Position numbers and translations under genes: made by a program. Shown here one piece after another: positions 15,101-31,300 of a stretch of DNA of 64,000 nt. The notes beneath the pieces are model-generated. The model saw nothing but the letters and a program-made list of their open reading frames with translations. It did not search any database and had not been told where the DNA came from. The stretch covers positions 13,216,131 through 13,280,130 of the forward strand of contig OZ059894.1 of NCBI GenBank assembly GCA_964057225.1. The letters are read 5' to 3'. How positions within the stretch are numbered: position 1 is the first letter of the stretch; each line of letters begins with the position of its first letter. The DNA comes from Auanema rhodensis (lineage: Eukaryota; Nematoda; Chromadorea; Rhabditida; Rhabditidae).

Positions 15101-17849
15101 TATTTTTACAATAGTTTTGAAACAATTCATTCGTTCATTAAGATTTTAAACAGTGAAAAAAAAAAGTTTAAATATTTTGATACTCAAGAAATAAAACATG
15201 AAAATATTTTAAAATTTTCCAATTCATTTTACTCTATTTTCTTCATTTAATCACGTATTTTGGAACAATCTCAAATTTTTACAATAGTTTTGAAACAATT
15301 GATTCGTTCATTAAGATTTGAAACATTAAAAACGATCTTAATTTGAATTTTCTGATACTAAGAAAATAAAACATGGAAATATTTTATAATTTTCCAATTC
15401 ATTTTATTCCATTTTCTTCATTTAATCACGTATTTTGAAACAATCTCAAATTTTTACAATAGTTTTGAAACAATTCATTCGTTCTGTAAGATTTTAAACA
15501 GTGAAAAAAAAAAGTTCAAATATTTTGATACTCAAGAAATAAAACATGAAAATATTTTATAATTTTCCAATTCATTTTACTCCATTTTCTTCATTTAATC
15601 ACGTATTTTGAAACAATCTCATATTTTTACAATAGTTTTGAAACAATTCATTCGTTCATTAAGATTTTAAACAGTGAAAAAAAAAAGTTTGAATATTTTG
15701 AAACTCAAGAAATAAAACATGAAAATATTTTATAATTTTCCAATTCATTTTACTCCATTTTCTTCATTTAATCACGTATTTTGAAACAATCTCATATTTT
15801 TACAATAGTTTTGAAACAATTCATTCGTTCATTGAGATTTGAAACATTAAAAACGATCTTAATTTGAATTTTCTGATACTAAAAAAATAAAACATGGAAA
15901 TATTTTATAATTTTCCAATTCATTTTACTCCATTTTCTTCATTTAATCACGTATTTTGAAACAATCTCAAATTTTTACAATAGTTTTGAAACAATTCATT
16001 TGTTCATTAAGATTTGAAACATTAAAAACGATCTTAATTTGAATTTTCTGATACTAAGAAAATAAAACATGGAAATATTTTATAATTTTCCAATTCATTT
16101 TATTCCATTTTCTTCATTTAATCACGTATTTTGAAACAATCTCAAATTTTTACAATAGTTTTGAAACAATTCATTCGTTCTGTAAGATTTTAAACAGTGA
16201 AAAAAAAAAGTTTAAATATTTTGATACTCAAGAAATAAAACATGAAAATATTTTATAATTTTCCAATTCATTTTACTCCATTTTCTTCATTTAATCACGT
16301 ATTTTGAAACAATCTCATATTTTTACAATAGTTTTGAAACAATTCATTCGTTCATTGAGATTTGAAACATTAAAAACGATCTTAATTTGAATTTTCTGAT
16401 ACTAAAAAAATAAAACATGGAAATATTTTATAATTTTCCAATTCATTTTACTCCATTTTCTTCATTTAATCACGTATTTTGAAACAATCTCAAATTTTTA
16501 CAATAGTTTTGAAACAATTCATTCGTTCATTAAGATTTTAAACAGTGAAAAAAAAAAGTTTGAATATTTTGAAACTCAAGAAATAAAACATGAAAATATT
16601 TTATAATTTTCCAATTCATTTTACTCCATTTTCTTCATTTAATCACGTATTTTGAAACAATCTCATATTTTTACAATAGTTTTGAAACAATTCATTCGTT
16701 CATTGAGATTTGAAACATTAAAAACGATCTTAATTTGAATTTTCTGATACTAAAAAAATAAAACATGGAAATATTTTATAATTTTCCAATTCATTTTACT
16801 CCATTTTCTTCATTTAATCACGTATTTTGAAACAATCTCAAATTTTTACAATTGTTTTGAAACAATTCATTCGTTCATTAAGATTTTAAACAGTGAAAAA
16901 AAAAGTTTGAATATTTTGATACTAAAAAAATAAAACATGAAAATATTTTAAAATTTTCCAATTCATTTTACTCTATTTTCTTCATTTAATCACGTATTTT
17001 GGAACAATCTCAAATTTTTACAATAGTTTTGAAACAATTCATTCGTTCATTAAGATTTGAAACATTAAAAACGATCTTAATTTGAATTTTCTGATACTAA
17101 GAAAATAAAACATGGAAATATTTTATAATTTTCCAATTCATTTTATTCCATTTTCTTCATTTAATCACGTATTTTGAAACAATCTCAAATTTTTACAATA
17201 GTTTTGAAACAATTCATTCGTTCTGTAAGATTTTAAACAGTGAAAAAAAAAAGTTCAAATATTTTGATACTCAAGAAATAAAACATGAAAATATTTTATA
17301 ATTTTCCAATTCATTTTACTCCATTTTCTTCATTTAATCACGTATTTTGAAACAATCTCATATTTTTACAATAGTTTTGAAACAATTCATTCGTTCATTA
17401 AGATTTTAAACAGTGAAAAAAAAAAGTTTGAATATTTTGAAACTCAAGAAATAAAACATGAAAATATTTTATAATTTTCCAATTCATTTTACTCCATTTT
17501 CTTCATTTAATCACGTATTTTGAAACAATCTCATATTTTTACAATAGTTTTGAAACAATTCATTCGTTCATTGAGATTTGAAACATTAAAAACGATCTTA
17601 ATTTGAATTTTCTGATACTAAAAAAATAAAACATGGAAATATTTTATAATTTTCCAATTCATTTTACTCCATTTTCTTCATTTAATCACGTATTTTGAAA
17701 CAATCTCAAATTTTTACAATAGTTTTGAAACAATTCATTTGTTCATTAAGATTTCAAACAGTGAAAAAAAAAGTTTGAATATTTTGATACTAAAAAAATA
17801 AAACATGAAAATATTTTAAAATTTTCCAATTCATTTTACTCTATTTTCT

Positions 17850-20800
17850 TCATTTAATCACGTATTTTGAAACAATCTCAAATTTTTACAATAGTTTTGA
17901 AACAATTCATTCGTTCATTAAGATTTTAAACAGTGAAAAAAAAAAGTTTGAATATTTTGATACTCAAGAAATAAAACATGAAAATATTTTATAATATTCC
18001 AATTCATTTTACTCTATTTTCTTCATTTAATCATGTTTCTTGGAACAATTTAAAATTTTTACAATAATTTCGAAACTAATCATCCAGTTAATAATGTTTT
18101 TAACAGTAAAGAAGTTATAATTTTAAATATTTTGGTACTCAAAAAATAAAACATGAAAATATTTTATATTTTATATTTTTCCAATTCATTTTACTCTATT
18201 TTCTTCATTTAATTACGTATTTTGAAACAATCTCATATTTTTACAATAGCTTTGAAACAATTCATTCGTTCATTAAGATTTGAAACATTAAAAACGATCT
18301 TAATTTGAATTTTCTGATACTAAGAAAATAAAACATGGAAATATTTTATAATTTTCCAATTCATTTTACTCCATTTTCTTCATTTAATCACGTATTTTGA
18401 AACAATCTCAAATTTTTACAATAGTTTTGAAACAATTCATTCGTTCATTAAGATTTTAAACAGTGAAAAAAAAAAGTTTGAATATTTTGAAACTCAAGAA
18501 ATAAAACAGGAAAATATTTTATAATTTTCCAATTCATTTTACTCCATTTTCTTCATTTAATCACGTATTTTGAAACAATCTCATATTTTTACAATAGTTT
18601 TGAAACAATTCATTCGTTCATTAAGATTTGAAACATTAAAAACGATTTTAATTTGAATTTTCTGATACTAAGAAAATAAAACATGGAAATATTTTATAAT
18701 TTTCCAATTCATTTTATTCCATTTTCTTCATTTAATCACGTATTTTGAAACAATCTCAAATTTTTACAAAAGTTTTGAAACAATTCATTCGTTCTGTAAG
18801 ATTTTAAACAGTGAAAAAAAAAAGTTTAAATATTTTGATACTCAAGAAATAAAACATGAAAATATTTTATAATTTTCCAATTCATTTTACTCCATTTTCT
18901 TCATTTAATCACGTATTTTGAAACAATCTCATATTTTTACAATAGTTTTGAAACAATTCATTCGTTCATTGAGATTTGAAACATTAAAAACGATCTTAAT
19001 TTGAATTTTCTGATACTAAAAAAATGAAACATGGAAATATTTTATAATTTTCCAATTCATTTTACTCCATTTTCTTCATTTAATCACGTATTTTGAAACA
19101 ATCTCAAATTTTTACAATAGTTTTGAAACAATTCATTCGTTCAATAAGATTTTAAACAGTGAAAAAAAAAAGTTTGAATATTTTGAAACTCAAGAAATAA
19201 AACATGAAAATATTTTATAATTTTCCAATTCATTTTACTCCATTTTCTTCATTTAATCACGTATTTTGAAACAATCTCATATTTTTACAATAGTTTTGAA
19301 ACAATTCATTCGTTCATTGAGATTTGAAACATTAAAAACGATCTTAATTTGAATTTTCTGATACTAAAAAAATAAAACATGGAAATATTTTATAATTTTC
19401 CAATTCATTTTACTCCATTTTCTTCATTTAATCACGTATTTTGAAACAATCTCAAATTTTTACAATAGTTTTGAAACAATTCATTCGTTCATTAAGATTT
19501 TAAACAGTGAAAAAAAAAGTTTGAATATTTTGATACTAAAAAAATAAAACATGAAAATATTTTAAAATTTTCCAATTCATTTTACTCTATTTTCTTCATT
19601 TAATCACGTATTTTGAAACAATCTCAAATTTTTACAATAGTTTTGAAACAATTCATTCGTTCATTAAGATTTTAAACAGTGAAAAAAAAAAGTTTGAATA
19701 TTTTGATACTCAAGAAATAAAACATGAAAATATTTTATAATATTCCAATTCATTTTACTCTATTTTCTTCATTTAATCATGTTTCTTGGAACAATTTAAA
19801 ATTTTTACAATAATTTCGAAACTAATCATCCAGTTAATAATGTTTTTAACAGTAAAGAAGTTATAATTTTAAATATTTTGGTACTCAAAAAATAAAACAT
19901 GAAAATATTTTATATTTTATATTTTTCCAATTCATTTTACTCTATTTTCTTCATTTAATTACGTATTTTGAAACAATCTCATATTTTTACAATAGCTTTG
20001 AAACAATTCATTCGTTCATTAAGATTTGAAACATTAAAAACGATCTTAATTTGAATTTTCTGATACTAAGAAAATAAAACATGGAAATATTTTATAATTT
20101 TCCAATTCATTTTACTCCATTTTCTTCATTTAATCACGTATTTTGAAACAATCTCAAATTTTTACAATAGTTTTGAAACAATTCATTCGTTCATTAAGAT
20201 TTTAAACAGTGAAAAAAAAAAGTTTGAATATTTTGAAACTCAAGAAATAAAACAGGAAAATATTTTATAATTTTCCAATTCATTTTACTCCATTTTCTTC
20301 ATTTAATCACGTATTTTGAAACAATCTCATATTTTTACAATAGTTTTGAAACAATTCATTCGTTCATTAAGATTTGAAACATTAAAAACGATTTTAATTT
20401 GAATTTTCTGATACTAAGAAAATAGAACATGGAAATATTTTATAATTTTCCAATTCATTTTATTCCATTTTCTTCATTTAATCACGTATTTTGAAACAAT
20501 CTCAAATTTTTACAAAAGTTTTGAAACAATTCATTCGTTCTGTAAGATTTTAAACAGTGAAAAAAAAAAGTTTAAATATTTTGATACTCAAGAAATAAAA
20601 CATGAAAATATTTTATAATTTTCCAATTCATTTTACTCCATTTTCTTCATTTAATCACGTATTTTGAAACAATCTCATATTTTTACAATAGTTTTGAAAC
20701 AATTCATTCGTTCATTGAGATTTGAAACATTAAAAACGATCTTAATTTGAATTTTCTGATACTAAAAAAATGAAACATGGAAATATTTTATAATTTTCCA

Positions 20801-23800
20801 ATTCATTTTACTCCATTTTCTTCATTTAATCACGTATTTTGAAACAATCTCAAATTTTTACAATAGTTTTGAAACAATTCATTCGTTCAATAAGATTTTA
20901 AACAGTGAAAAAAAAAAGTTTGAATATTTTGAAACTCAAGAAATAAAACATGAAAATATTTTATAATTTTCCAATTCATTTTACTCCATTTTCTTCATTT
21001 AATCACGTATTTTGAAACAATCTCATATTTTTACAATAGTTTTGAAACAATTCATTCGTTCATTGAGATTTGAAACATTAAAAACGATCTTAATTTGAAT
21101 TTTCTGATACTAAAAAAATAAAACATGGAAATATTTTATAATTTTCCAATTCATTTTACTCCATTTTCTTCATTTAATCACGTATTTTGAAACAATCTCA
21201 AATTTTTACAATAGTTTTGAAACAATTCATTCGTTCATTAAGATTTTAAACAGTGAAAAAAAAAGTTTGAATATTTTGATACTAAAAAAATAAAACATGA
21301 AAATATTTTAAAATTTTCCAATTCATTTTACTCTATTTTCTTCATTTAATCACGTATTTTGAAACAATCTCAAATTTTTACAATAGTTTTGAAACAATTC
21401 ATTCGTTCATTAAGATTTTAAACAGTGAAAAAAAAAAGTTTGAATATTTTGATACTCAAGAAATAAAACATGAAAATATTTTATAATATTCCAATTCATT
21501 TTACTCTATTTTCTTCATTTAATCATGTTTCTTGGAACAATTTAAAATTTTTACAATAATTTCGAAACTAATCATCCAGTTAATAATGTTTTTAACAGTA
21601 AAGAAGTTATAATTTTAAATATTTTGGTACTCAAAAAATAAAACATGAAAATATTTTATATTTTATATTTTTCCAATTCATTTTACTCTATTTTCTTCAT
21701 TTAATTACGTATTTTGAAACAATCTCATATTTTTACAATAGCTTTGAAACAATTCATTCGTTCATTAAGATTTGAAACATTAAAAACGATCTTAATTTGA
21801 ATTTTCTGATACTAAGAAAATAAAACATGGAAATATTTTATAATTTTCCAATTCATTTTACTCCATTTTCTTCATTTAATCACGTATTTTGAAACAATCT
21901 CAAATTTTTACAATAGTTTTGAAACAATTCATTCGTTCATTAAGATTTTAAACAGTGAAAAAAAAAAGTTTGAATATTTTGAAACTCAAGAAATAAAACA
22001 GGAAAATATTTTATAATTTTCCTATTCATTTTACTCCATTTTCTTCATTTAATCACGTATTTTGAAACAATCTCATATTTTTACAATAGTTTTGAAACAA
22101 TTCATTCGTTCATTAAGATTTTAAACAGTGAAAAAAAAAAGTTTGAATATTTTGAAACTCAAGAAATAAAACATGAAAATATTTTATAATTTTCCAATTC
22201 ATTTTACTCCATTTTCTTCATTTAATCACGTATTTTGAAACAATCTCATATTTTTACAATAGTTTTGAAACAATTCATTCGTTCATTGAGATTTGAAACA
22301 TTAAAAACGATCTTAATTTGAATTTTCTGATACTAAAAAAATAAAACATGGAAATATTTTATAATTTTCCAATTCATTTTACTCCATTTTCTTCATTTAA
22401 TCACGTATTTTGAAACAATCTCAAATTTTTACAATAGTTTTGAAACAATTCATTTGTTCATTAAGATTTTAAACAGTGAAAAAAAAAGTTTGAATATTTT
22501 GATACTAAAAAAATAAAACATGAAAATATTTTAAAATTTTCCAATTCATTTTACTCTATTTTCTTCATTTAATCACGTATTTTGAAACAATCTCAAATTT
22601 TTACAATAGTTTTGAAACAATTCATTCGTTCATTAAGATTTTAAACAGTGAAAAAAAAAAGTTTGAATATTTTGATACTCAAGAAATAAAACATGAAAAT
22701 ATTTTATAATATTCCAATTCATTTTACTCTATTTTCTTCATTTAATCATGTTTCTTGGAACAATTTAAAATTTTTACAATAATTTCGAAACTAATCATCC
22801 AGTTAATAATGTTTTTAACAGTAAAGAAGTTATAATTTTAAATATTTTGGTACTCAAAAAATAAAACATGAAAATATTTTATATTTTATATTTTTCCAAT
22901 TCATTTTACTCTATTTTCTTCATTTAATTACGTATTTTGAAACAATCTCATATTTTTACAATAGCTTTGAAACAATTCATTCGTTCATTAAGATTTGAAA
23001 CATTAAAAACGATCTTAATTTGAATTTTCTGATACTAAGAAAATAAAACATGGAAATATTTTATAATTTTCCAATTCATTTTACTCCATTTTCTTCATTT
23101 AATCACGTATTTTGAAACAATCTCAAATTTTTACAATAGTTTTGAAACAATTCATTCGTTCATTAAGATTTTAAACAGTGAAAAAAAAAAGTTTGAATAT
23201 TTTGAAACTCAAGAAATAAAACAGGAAAATATTTTATAATTTTCCAATTCATTTTACTCCATTTTCTTCATTTAATCACGTATTTTGAAACAATCTCATA
23301 TTTTTACAATAGTTTTGAAACAATTCATTCGTTCATTAAGATTTGAAACATTAAAAACGATTTTAATTTGAATTTTCTGATACTAAGAAAATAAAACATG
23401 GAAATATTTTATAATTTTCCAATTCATTTTATTCCATTTTCTTCATTTAATCACGTATTTTGAAACAATCTCAAATTTTTACAAAAGTTTTGAAACAATT
23501 CATTCGTTCTGTAAGATTTTAAACAGTGAAAAAAAAAAGTTTAAATATTTTGATACTCAAGAAATAAAACATGAAAATATTTTATAATTTTCCAATTCAT
23601 TTTACTCCATTTTCTTCATTTAATCACGTATTTTGAAACAATCTCATATTTTTACAATAGTTTTGAAACAATTCATTCGTTCATTGAGATTTGAAACATT
23701 AAAAACGATCTTAATTTGAATTTTCTGATACTAAAAAAATGAAACATGGAAATATTTTATAATTTTCCAATTCATTTTACTCCATTTTCTTCATTTAATC

Positions 23801-24900
23801 ACGTATTTTGAAACAATCTCAAATTTTTACAATAGTTTTGAAACAATTCATTCGTTCAATAAGATTTTAAACAGTGAAAAAAAAAAGTTTGAATATTTTG
23901 AAACTCAAGAAATAAAACATGAAAATATTTTATAATTTTCCAATTCATTTTACTCCATTTTCTTCATTTAATCACGTATTTTGAAACAATCTCATATTTT
24001 TACAATAGTTTTGAAACAATTCATTCGTTCATTGAGATTTGAAACATTAAAAACGATCTTAATTTGAATTTTCTGATACTAAAAAAATAAAACATGGAAA
24101 TATTTTATAATTTTCCAATTCATTTTACTCCATTTTCTTCATTTAATCACGTATTTTGAAACAATCTCAAATTTTTACAATAGTTTTGAAACAATTCATT
24201 CGTTCATTAAGATTTTAAACAGTGAAAAAAAAAGTTTGAATATTTTGATACTAAAAAAATAAAACATGAAAATATTTTAAAATTTTCCAATTCATTTTAC
24301 TCTATTTTCTTCATTTAATCACGTATTTTGAAACAATCTCAAATTTTTACAATAGTTTTGAAACAATTCATTTGTTCATTAAGATTTTAAACAGTGAAAA
24401 AAAAAAGTTTGAATATTTTGATACTCAAGAAATAAAACATGAAAATATTTTATAATATTCCAATTCATTTTACTCTATTTTCTTCATTTAATCATGTTTC
24501 TTGGAACAATTTAAAATTTTTACAATAATTTCGAAACTAATCATCCAGTTAATAATGTTTTTAACAGTAAAGAAGTTATAATTTTAAATATTTTGGTACT
24601 CAAAAAATAAAACATGAAAATATTTTATATTTTATATTTTTCCAATTCATTTTACTCTATTTTCTTCATTTAATTACGTATTTTGAAACAATCTCATATT
24701 TTTACAATAGCTTTGAAACAATTCATTCGTTCATTAAGATTTGAAACATTAAAAACGATCTTAATTTGAATTTTCTGATACTAAGAAAATAAAACATGGA
24801 AATATTTTATAATTTTCCAATTCATTTTACTCCATTTTCTTCATTTAATCACGTATTTTGAAACAATCTCAAGTTTTTACAATAGTTTTGAAACAATTCA
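17850..24900. repeat. Ten-monomer higher-order repeat, ~1,746 bp
   Basis: The diagnostic CGAAACTAATC variant lies at 18071, 19817 and 21563, exactly 1,746 bp apart, and again at 22786 and 24532 with the same spacing. The step 21563 to 22786 is 1,223 bp, seven monomers, so one copy has lost three monomers. By eye the copies differ at only a few bases, for example AATAGAACATGG near 20423 against AATAAAACATGG in its partner. This pattern indicates recent unequal exchange or segmental amplification. Confidence 0.85.
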
Positions 24901-27900
24901 TTCGTTCATTAAGATTTTAAACAGTGAAAAAAAAAAAGTTTGAATATTTTGAAACTCAAGAAATAAAACAGGAAAATATTTTATAATTTTCCAATTCATT
25001 TTACTCCATTTTCTTCATTTAATCACGTATTTTGAAACAATCTCATATTTTTACAATAGTTTTGAAACAATTCATTCGTTCATTAAGATTTTAAACAGTG
25101 AAAAAAAAAAGTTTGAATATTTTGAAACTCAAGAAATAAAACATGAAAATATTTTATAATTTTCCAATTCATTTTACTCCATTTTCTTCATTTAATCACG
25201 TATTTTGAAACAATCTCATATTTTTACAATAGTTTTGAAACAATTCATTCGTTCATTGAGATTTGAAACATTAAAAACTATCTTAATTTGAATTTTCTGA
25301 TACTAAAAAAATAAAACATGGAAATATTTTATAATTTTCCAATTCATTTTACTCCATTTTCTTCATTTAATCACGTATTTTGAAACAATCTCAAATTTTT
25401 ACAATAGTTTTGAAACAATTCATTTGTTCATTAAGATTTTAAACAGTGAAAAAAAAAGTTTGAATATTTTGATACTAAAAAAATAAAACATGAAAATATT
25501 TTAAAATTTTCCAATTCATTTTACTCTATTTTCTTCATTTAATCATGTTTCTTGGAACAATTTAAAATTTTTACAATAGTTTTGAAACAATTCATTCGTT
25601 CATTAAGATTTGAAACATTAAAAACGATTTTAATTTGAATTTTCTGATACTAAGAAAATAAAACATGGAAATATTTTATAATTTTCCAATTCATTTTATT
25701 CCATTTTCTTCATTTAATCACGTATTTTGAAACAATCTCAAATTTTTACAAAAGTTTTGAAACAATTCATTCGTTCTGTAAGATTTTAAACAGTGAAAAA
25801 AAAAAGTTTGAATATTTTGAAACTCAAGAAATAAAACAGGAAAATATTTTATAATTTTCCAATTCATTTTACTCCATTTTCTTCATTTAATCACGTATTT
25901 TGAAACAATCTCATATTTTTACAATAGTTTTGAAACAATTCATTCGTTCATTAAGATTTGAAACATTAAAAACGATTTTAATTTGAATTTTCTGATACTA
26001 AGAAAATAAAACATGGAAATATTTTATAATTTTCCAATTCATTTTATTCCATTTTCTTCATTTAATCACGTATTTTGAAACAATCTCAAATTTTTACAAA
26101 AGTTTTGAAACAATTCATTCGTTCTGTAAGATTTTAAACAGTGAAAAAAAAAAGTTTAAATATTTTGATACTCAAGAAATAAAACATGAAAATATTTTAT
26201 AATTTTCCAATTCATTTTACTCCATTTTCTTCATTTAATCACGTATTTTGAAACAATCTCATATTTTTACAATAGTTTTGAAACAATTCATTCGTTCATT
26301 GAGATTTGAAACATTAAAAACGATCTTAATTTGAATTTTCTGATACTAAAAAAATGAAACATGGAAATATTTTATAATTTTCCAATTCATTTTACTCCAT
26401 TTTCTTCATTTAATCACGTATTTTGAAACAATCTCAAATTTTTACAATAGTTTTGAAACAATTCATTCGTTCAATAAGATTTTAAACAGTGAAAAAAAAA
26501 AGTTTGAATATTTTGAAACTCAAGAAATAAAACATGAAAATATTTTATAATTTTCCAATTCATTTTACTCCATTTTCTTCATTTAATCACGTATTTTGAA
26601 ACAATCTCATATTTTTACAATAGTTTTGAAACAATTCATTCGTTCATTGAGATTTGAAACATTAAAAACGATCTTAATTTGAATTTTCTGATACTAAAAA
26701 AATAAAACATGGAAATATTTTATAATTTTCCAATTCATTTTACTCCATTTTCTTCATTTAATCACGTATTTTGAAACAATCTCAAATTTTTACAATAGTT
26801 TTGAAACAATTCATTCGTTCATTAAGATTTTAAACAGTGAAAAAAAAAGTTTGAATATTTTGATACTAAAAAAATAAAACATGAAAATATTTTAAAATTT
26901 TCCAATTCATTTTACTCTATTTTCTTCATTTAATCACGTATTTTGAAACAATCTCAAATTTTTACAATAGTTTTGAAACAATTCATTCGTTCATTAAGAT
27001 TTTAAACAGTGAAAAAAAAAAGTTTGAATATTTTGATACTCAAGAAATAAAACATGAAAATATTTTATAATATTCCAATTCATTTTACTCTATTTTCTTC
27101 ATTTAATCATGTTTCTTGGAACAATTTAAAATTTTTACAATAATTTCGAAACTAATCATCCAGTTAATAATGTTTTTAACAGTAAAGAAGTTATAATTTT
27201 AAATATTTTGGTACTCAAAAAATAAAACATGAAAATATTTTATATTTTATATTTTTCCAATTCATTTTACTCTATTTTCTTCATTTAATTACGTATTTTG
27301 AAACAATCTCATCTTTTTACAATAGCTTTGAAACAATTCATTCGTTCATTAAGATTTGAAACATTAAAAACGATCTTAATTTGAATTTTCTGATACTAAG
27401 AAAATAAAACATGGAAATATTTTATAATTTTCCAATTCATTTTACTCCATTTTCTTCATTTAATCACGTATTTTGAAACAATCTCAAATTTTTACAATAG
27501 TTTTGAAACAATTCATTCGTTCATTAAGATTTTAAACAGTGAAAAAAAAAAGTTTGAATATTTTGAAACTCAAGAAATAAAACAGGAAAATATTTTATAA
27601 TTTTCCAATTCATTTTACTCCATTTTCTTCATTTAATCACGTATTTTGAAACAATCTCATATTTTTACAATAGTTTTGAAACAATTCATTCGTTCATTAA
27701 GATTTGAAACATTAAAAACGATTTTAATTTGAATTTTCTGATACTAAAAAAATGAAACATGGAAATATTTTATAATTTTCCAATTCATTTTACTCCATTT
27801 TCTTCATTTAATCACGTATTTTGAAACAATCTCAAATTTTTACAAAAGTTTTGAAACAATTCATTCGTTCTGTAAGATTTTAAACAGTGAAAAAAAAAAG

Positions 27901-28310
27901 TTTAAATATTTTGATACTCAAGAAATAAAACATGAAAATATTTTATAATTTTCCAATTCATTTTACTCCATTTTCTTCATTTAATCACGTATTTTGAAAC
28001 AATCTCATATTTTTACAATAGTTTTGAAACAATTCATTCGTTCATTGAGATTTGAAACATTAAAAACGATCTTAATTTGAATTTTCTGATACTAAAAAAA
28101 TAAAACATGGAAATATTTTATAATTTTCCAATTCATTTTACTCCATTTTCTTCATTTAATCACGTATTTTGAAACAATCTCAAATTTTTACAATAGTTTT
28201 GAAACAATTCATTCGTTCATTAAGATTTTAAACATTAAAAACGATCTTAATTTGAATTTTCTGATACTAAGAAAATAAAACATGGAAATATTTTATAATA
28301 TTCCAATTCA

Positions 28311-31300
28311 TGTTACTCTATTTTCTTCATTTAATCATGTTTCTTGGAACAATTTAAAATTTTTACAATAATTTCGAAACTAATCATCCAGTTAATAATG
28401 TTTTTAACAGTAAAGAAGTTATAATTTTAAATATTTTGGTACTCAAAAAATAAAACATGAAAATATTTTATATTTTATATTTTTCCAATTCATTTTACTC
28501 TATTTTCTTCATTTAATTACGTATTTTGAAACAATCTCATATTTTTACAATAGTTTTGAAACAATTCATTCGTTCATTAAGATTTGAAACATTAAAAACG
28601 ATCTTAATTTGAATTTTCTGATACTAAGAAAATAAAACATGGAAATATTTTATAATTTTCCAATTCATTTTACTCCATTTTCTTCATTTAATCACGTATT
28701 TTGAAACAATCTCAAATTTTTACAATAGTTTTGAAACAATTCATTCGTTCATTAAGATTTTAAACAGTGAAAAAAAAAAGTTTGAATATTTTGAAACTCA
28801 AGAAATAAAACAGGAAAATATTTTATAATTTTCCAATTCATTTTACTCCATTTTCTTCATTTAATCACGTATTTTGAAACAATCTCATATTTTTACAATA
28901 ATTTCGAAACAAATCATCCAGTTAATAATGTTTTTAACAGTAAAAAAGATATAATTTTGAATATTTTGATACTCAAGAAATAAAACATGAAAATATTTTA
29001 TAATTTTCCAATTCATTTTACTCCATTTTCTTCATTTAATCACGTATTTTGAAACAATCTCATATTTTTACAATAGTTTTGAAACAATTCATTCGTTCAT
29101 TAAGATTTGAAACATTAAAAACGATCTTAATTTGAATTTTCTGATACTAAGAAAATAAAACATGGAAATATTTTATAATTTTCCAATTCATTTTATTCCA
29201 TTTTCTTCATTTAATCACGTATTTTGAAACAATCTCAAATTTTTACAAAAGTTTTGAAACAATTCATTCGTTCTGTAAGATTTTAAACAGTGAAAAAAAA
29301 AAGTTTAAATATTTTGATACTCAAGAAATAAAACAGGAAAATATTTTATAATTTTCCAATTCATTTTACTCCATTTTCTTCATTTAATCACGCATTTTGA
29401 AACAATCTCATATTTTTACAATAGTTTTGAAACAATTCATTCGTTCATTGAGATTTGAAACATTAAAAACGATCTTAATTTGAATTCTCTGATACTAAAA
29501 AAATGAAACATGAAAATATTTTATAATATTCCAATTCATTTTACTCTATTTTCTTCATTTAATCACGTATTTTGAAACAATCTCGTATTTTTACAATAGT
29601 TTTGAAACAATTCATTCGTTCATTAAGATTTGAAACATTAAAAACGATCTTAATTTGAATTTTCTGATACTAAGAAAATAAAACATGGAAATATTTTATA
29701 ATTTTCCAATTCATTTTACTCCATTTTCTTCATTTAATCACGTATTTTGAAACAATCTCAAATTTTTACAATAGTTTTGAAACAATTCATTCGTTCATTA
29801 AGATTTGAAACATTAAAAACGATCTTAATTTGAATTTTCTGATACTAAGAAAATAAAACATGGAAATATTTTATAATATTCCAATTCATTTTACTCTATT
29901 TTCTTCATTTAATCATGTTTCTTGGAACAATTTAAAATTTTTACAATAATTTCGAAACTAATCATCCAGTTAATAATGTTTTTAACAGTGAAGAAGTTAT
30001 AATTTTAAATATTTTGGTACTCAAAAAATAAAACATGAAAATATTTTATATTTTATATTTTTCCAATTCATTTTACTCTATTTTCTTCATTTAATTACGT
30101 ATTTTGAAACAATCTCATATTTTTACAATAGTTTTGAAACAATTCATTCGTTCATTAAGATTTGAAACATTAAAAACGATCTTAATTTGAATTTTCTGAT
30201 ACTAAAAAAATGAAACATGGAAATATTTTATAATTTTCCAATTCATTTTACTCCATTTTATTCATTTAATCACGTATTTTGAAACAATCTCAAATTTTTA
30301 CAATAGTTTTGAAACAATTCATTCGTTCATTAAGATTTTAAACAGTGAAAATAAAAAGTTTGAATATTTTGAAACTCAAGAAATAAAACATGAAAATATT
30401 TTATAATATTCCAATTCATTTTACTCTATTTTCTTCATTTAATCACGTATTTTGAAACAATCTCGTATTTTTACAATAGTTTTGAAACAATTCATTCGTT
30501 CATTAAGATTTGAAACATTAAAAACGATCTTAATTTGAATTTTCTGATACTAAGAAAATAAAACATGGAAATATTTTATAATTTTCCAATTCATTTTACT
30601 CCATTTTCTTCATTTAATCACGTATTTTGAAACAATCTCAAATTTTTACAATAGTTTTGAAACAATTCATTCGTTCATTAAGATTTGAAACATTAAAAAC
30701 GATCTTAATTTGAATTTTCTGATACTAAGAAAATAAAACATGGAAATATTTTATAATATTCCAATTCATGTTACTCTATTTTCTTCATTTAATCATGTTT
30801 CTTGGAACAATTTAAAATTTTTACAATAATTTCGAAACTAATCATCCAGTTAATAATGTTTTTAACAGTAAAGAAGTTATAATTTTAAATATTTTGGTAC
30901 TCAAAAAATAAAACATGAAAATATTTTATATTTTATATTTTTCCAATTCATTTTACTCTATTTTCTTCATTTAATTACGTATTTTGAAACAATCTCATAT
31001 TTTTACAATAGTTTTGAAACAATTCATTCGTTCATTAAGATTTGAAACATTAAAAACGATCTTAATTTGAATTTTCTGATACTAAGAAAATAAAACATGG
31101 AAATATTTTATAATTTTCCAATTCATTTTACTCCATTTTCTTCATTTAATCACGTATTTTGAAACAATCTCAAATTTTTACAATAGTTTTGAAACAATTC
31201 ATTCGTTCATTAAGATTTTAAACAGTGAAAAAAAAAAGTTTGAATATTTTGAAACTCAAGAAATAAAACAGGAAAATATTTTATAATTTTCCAATTCATT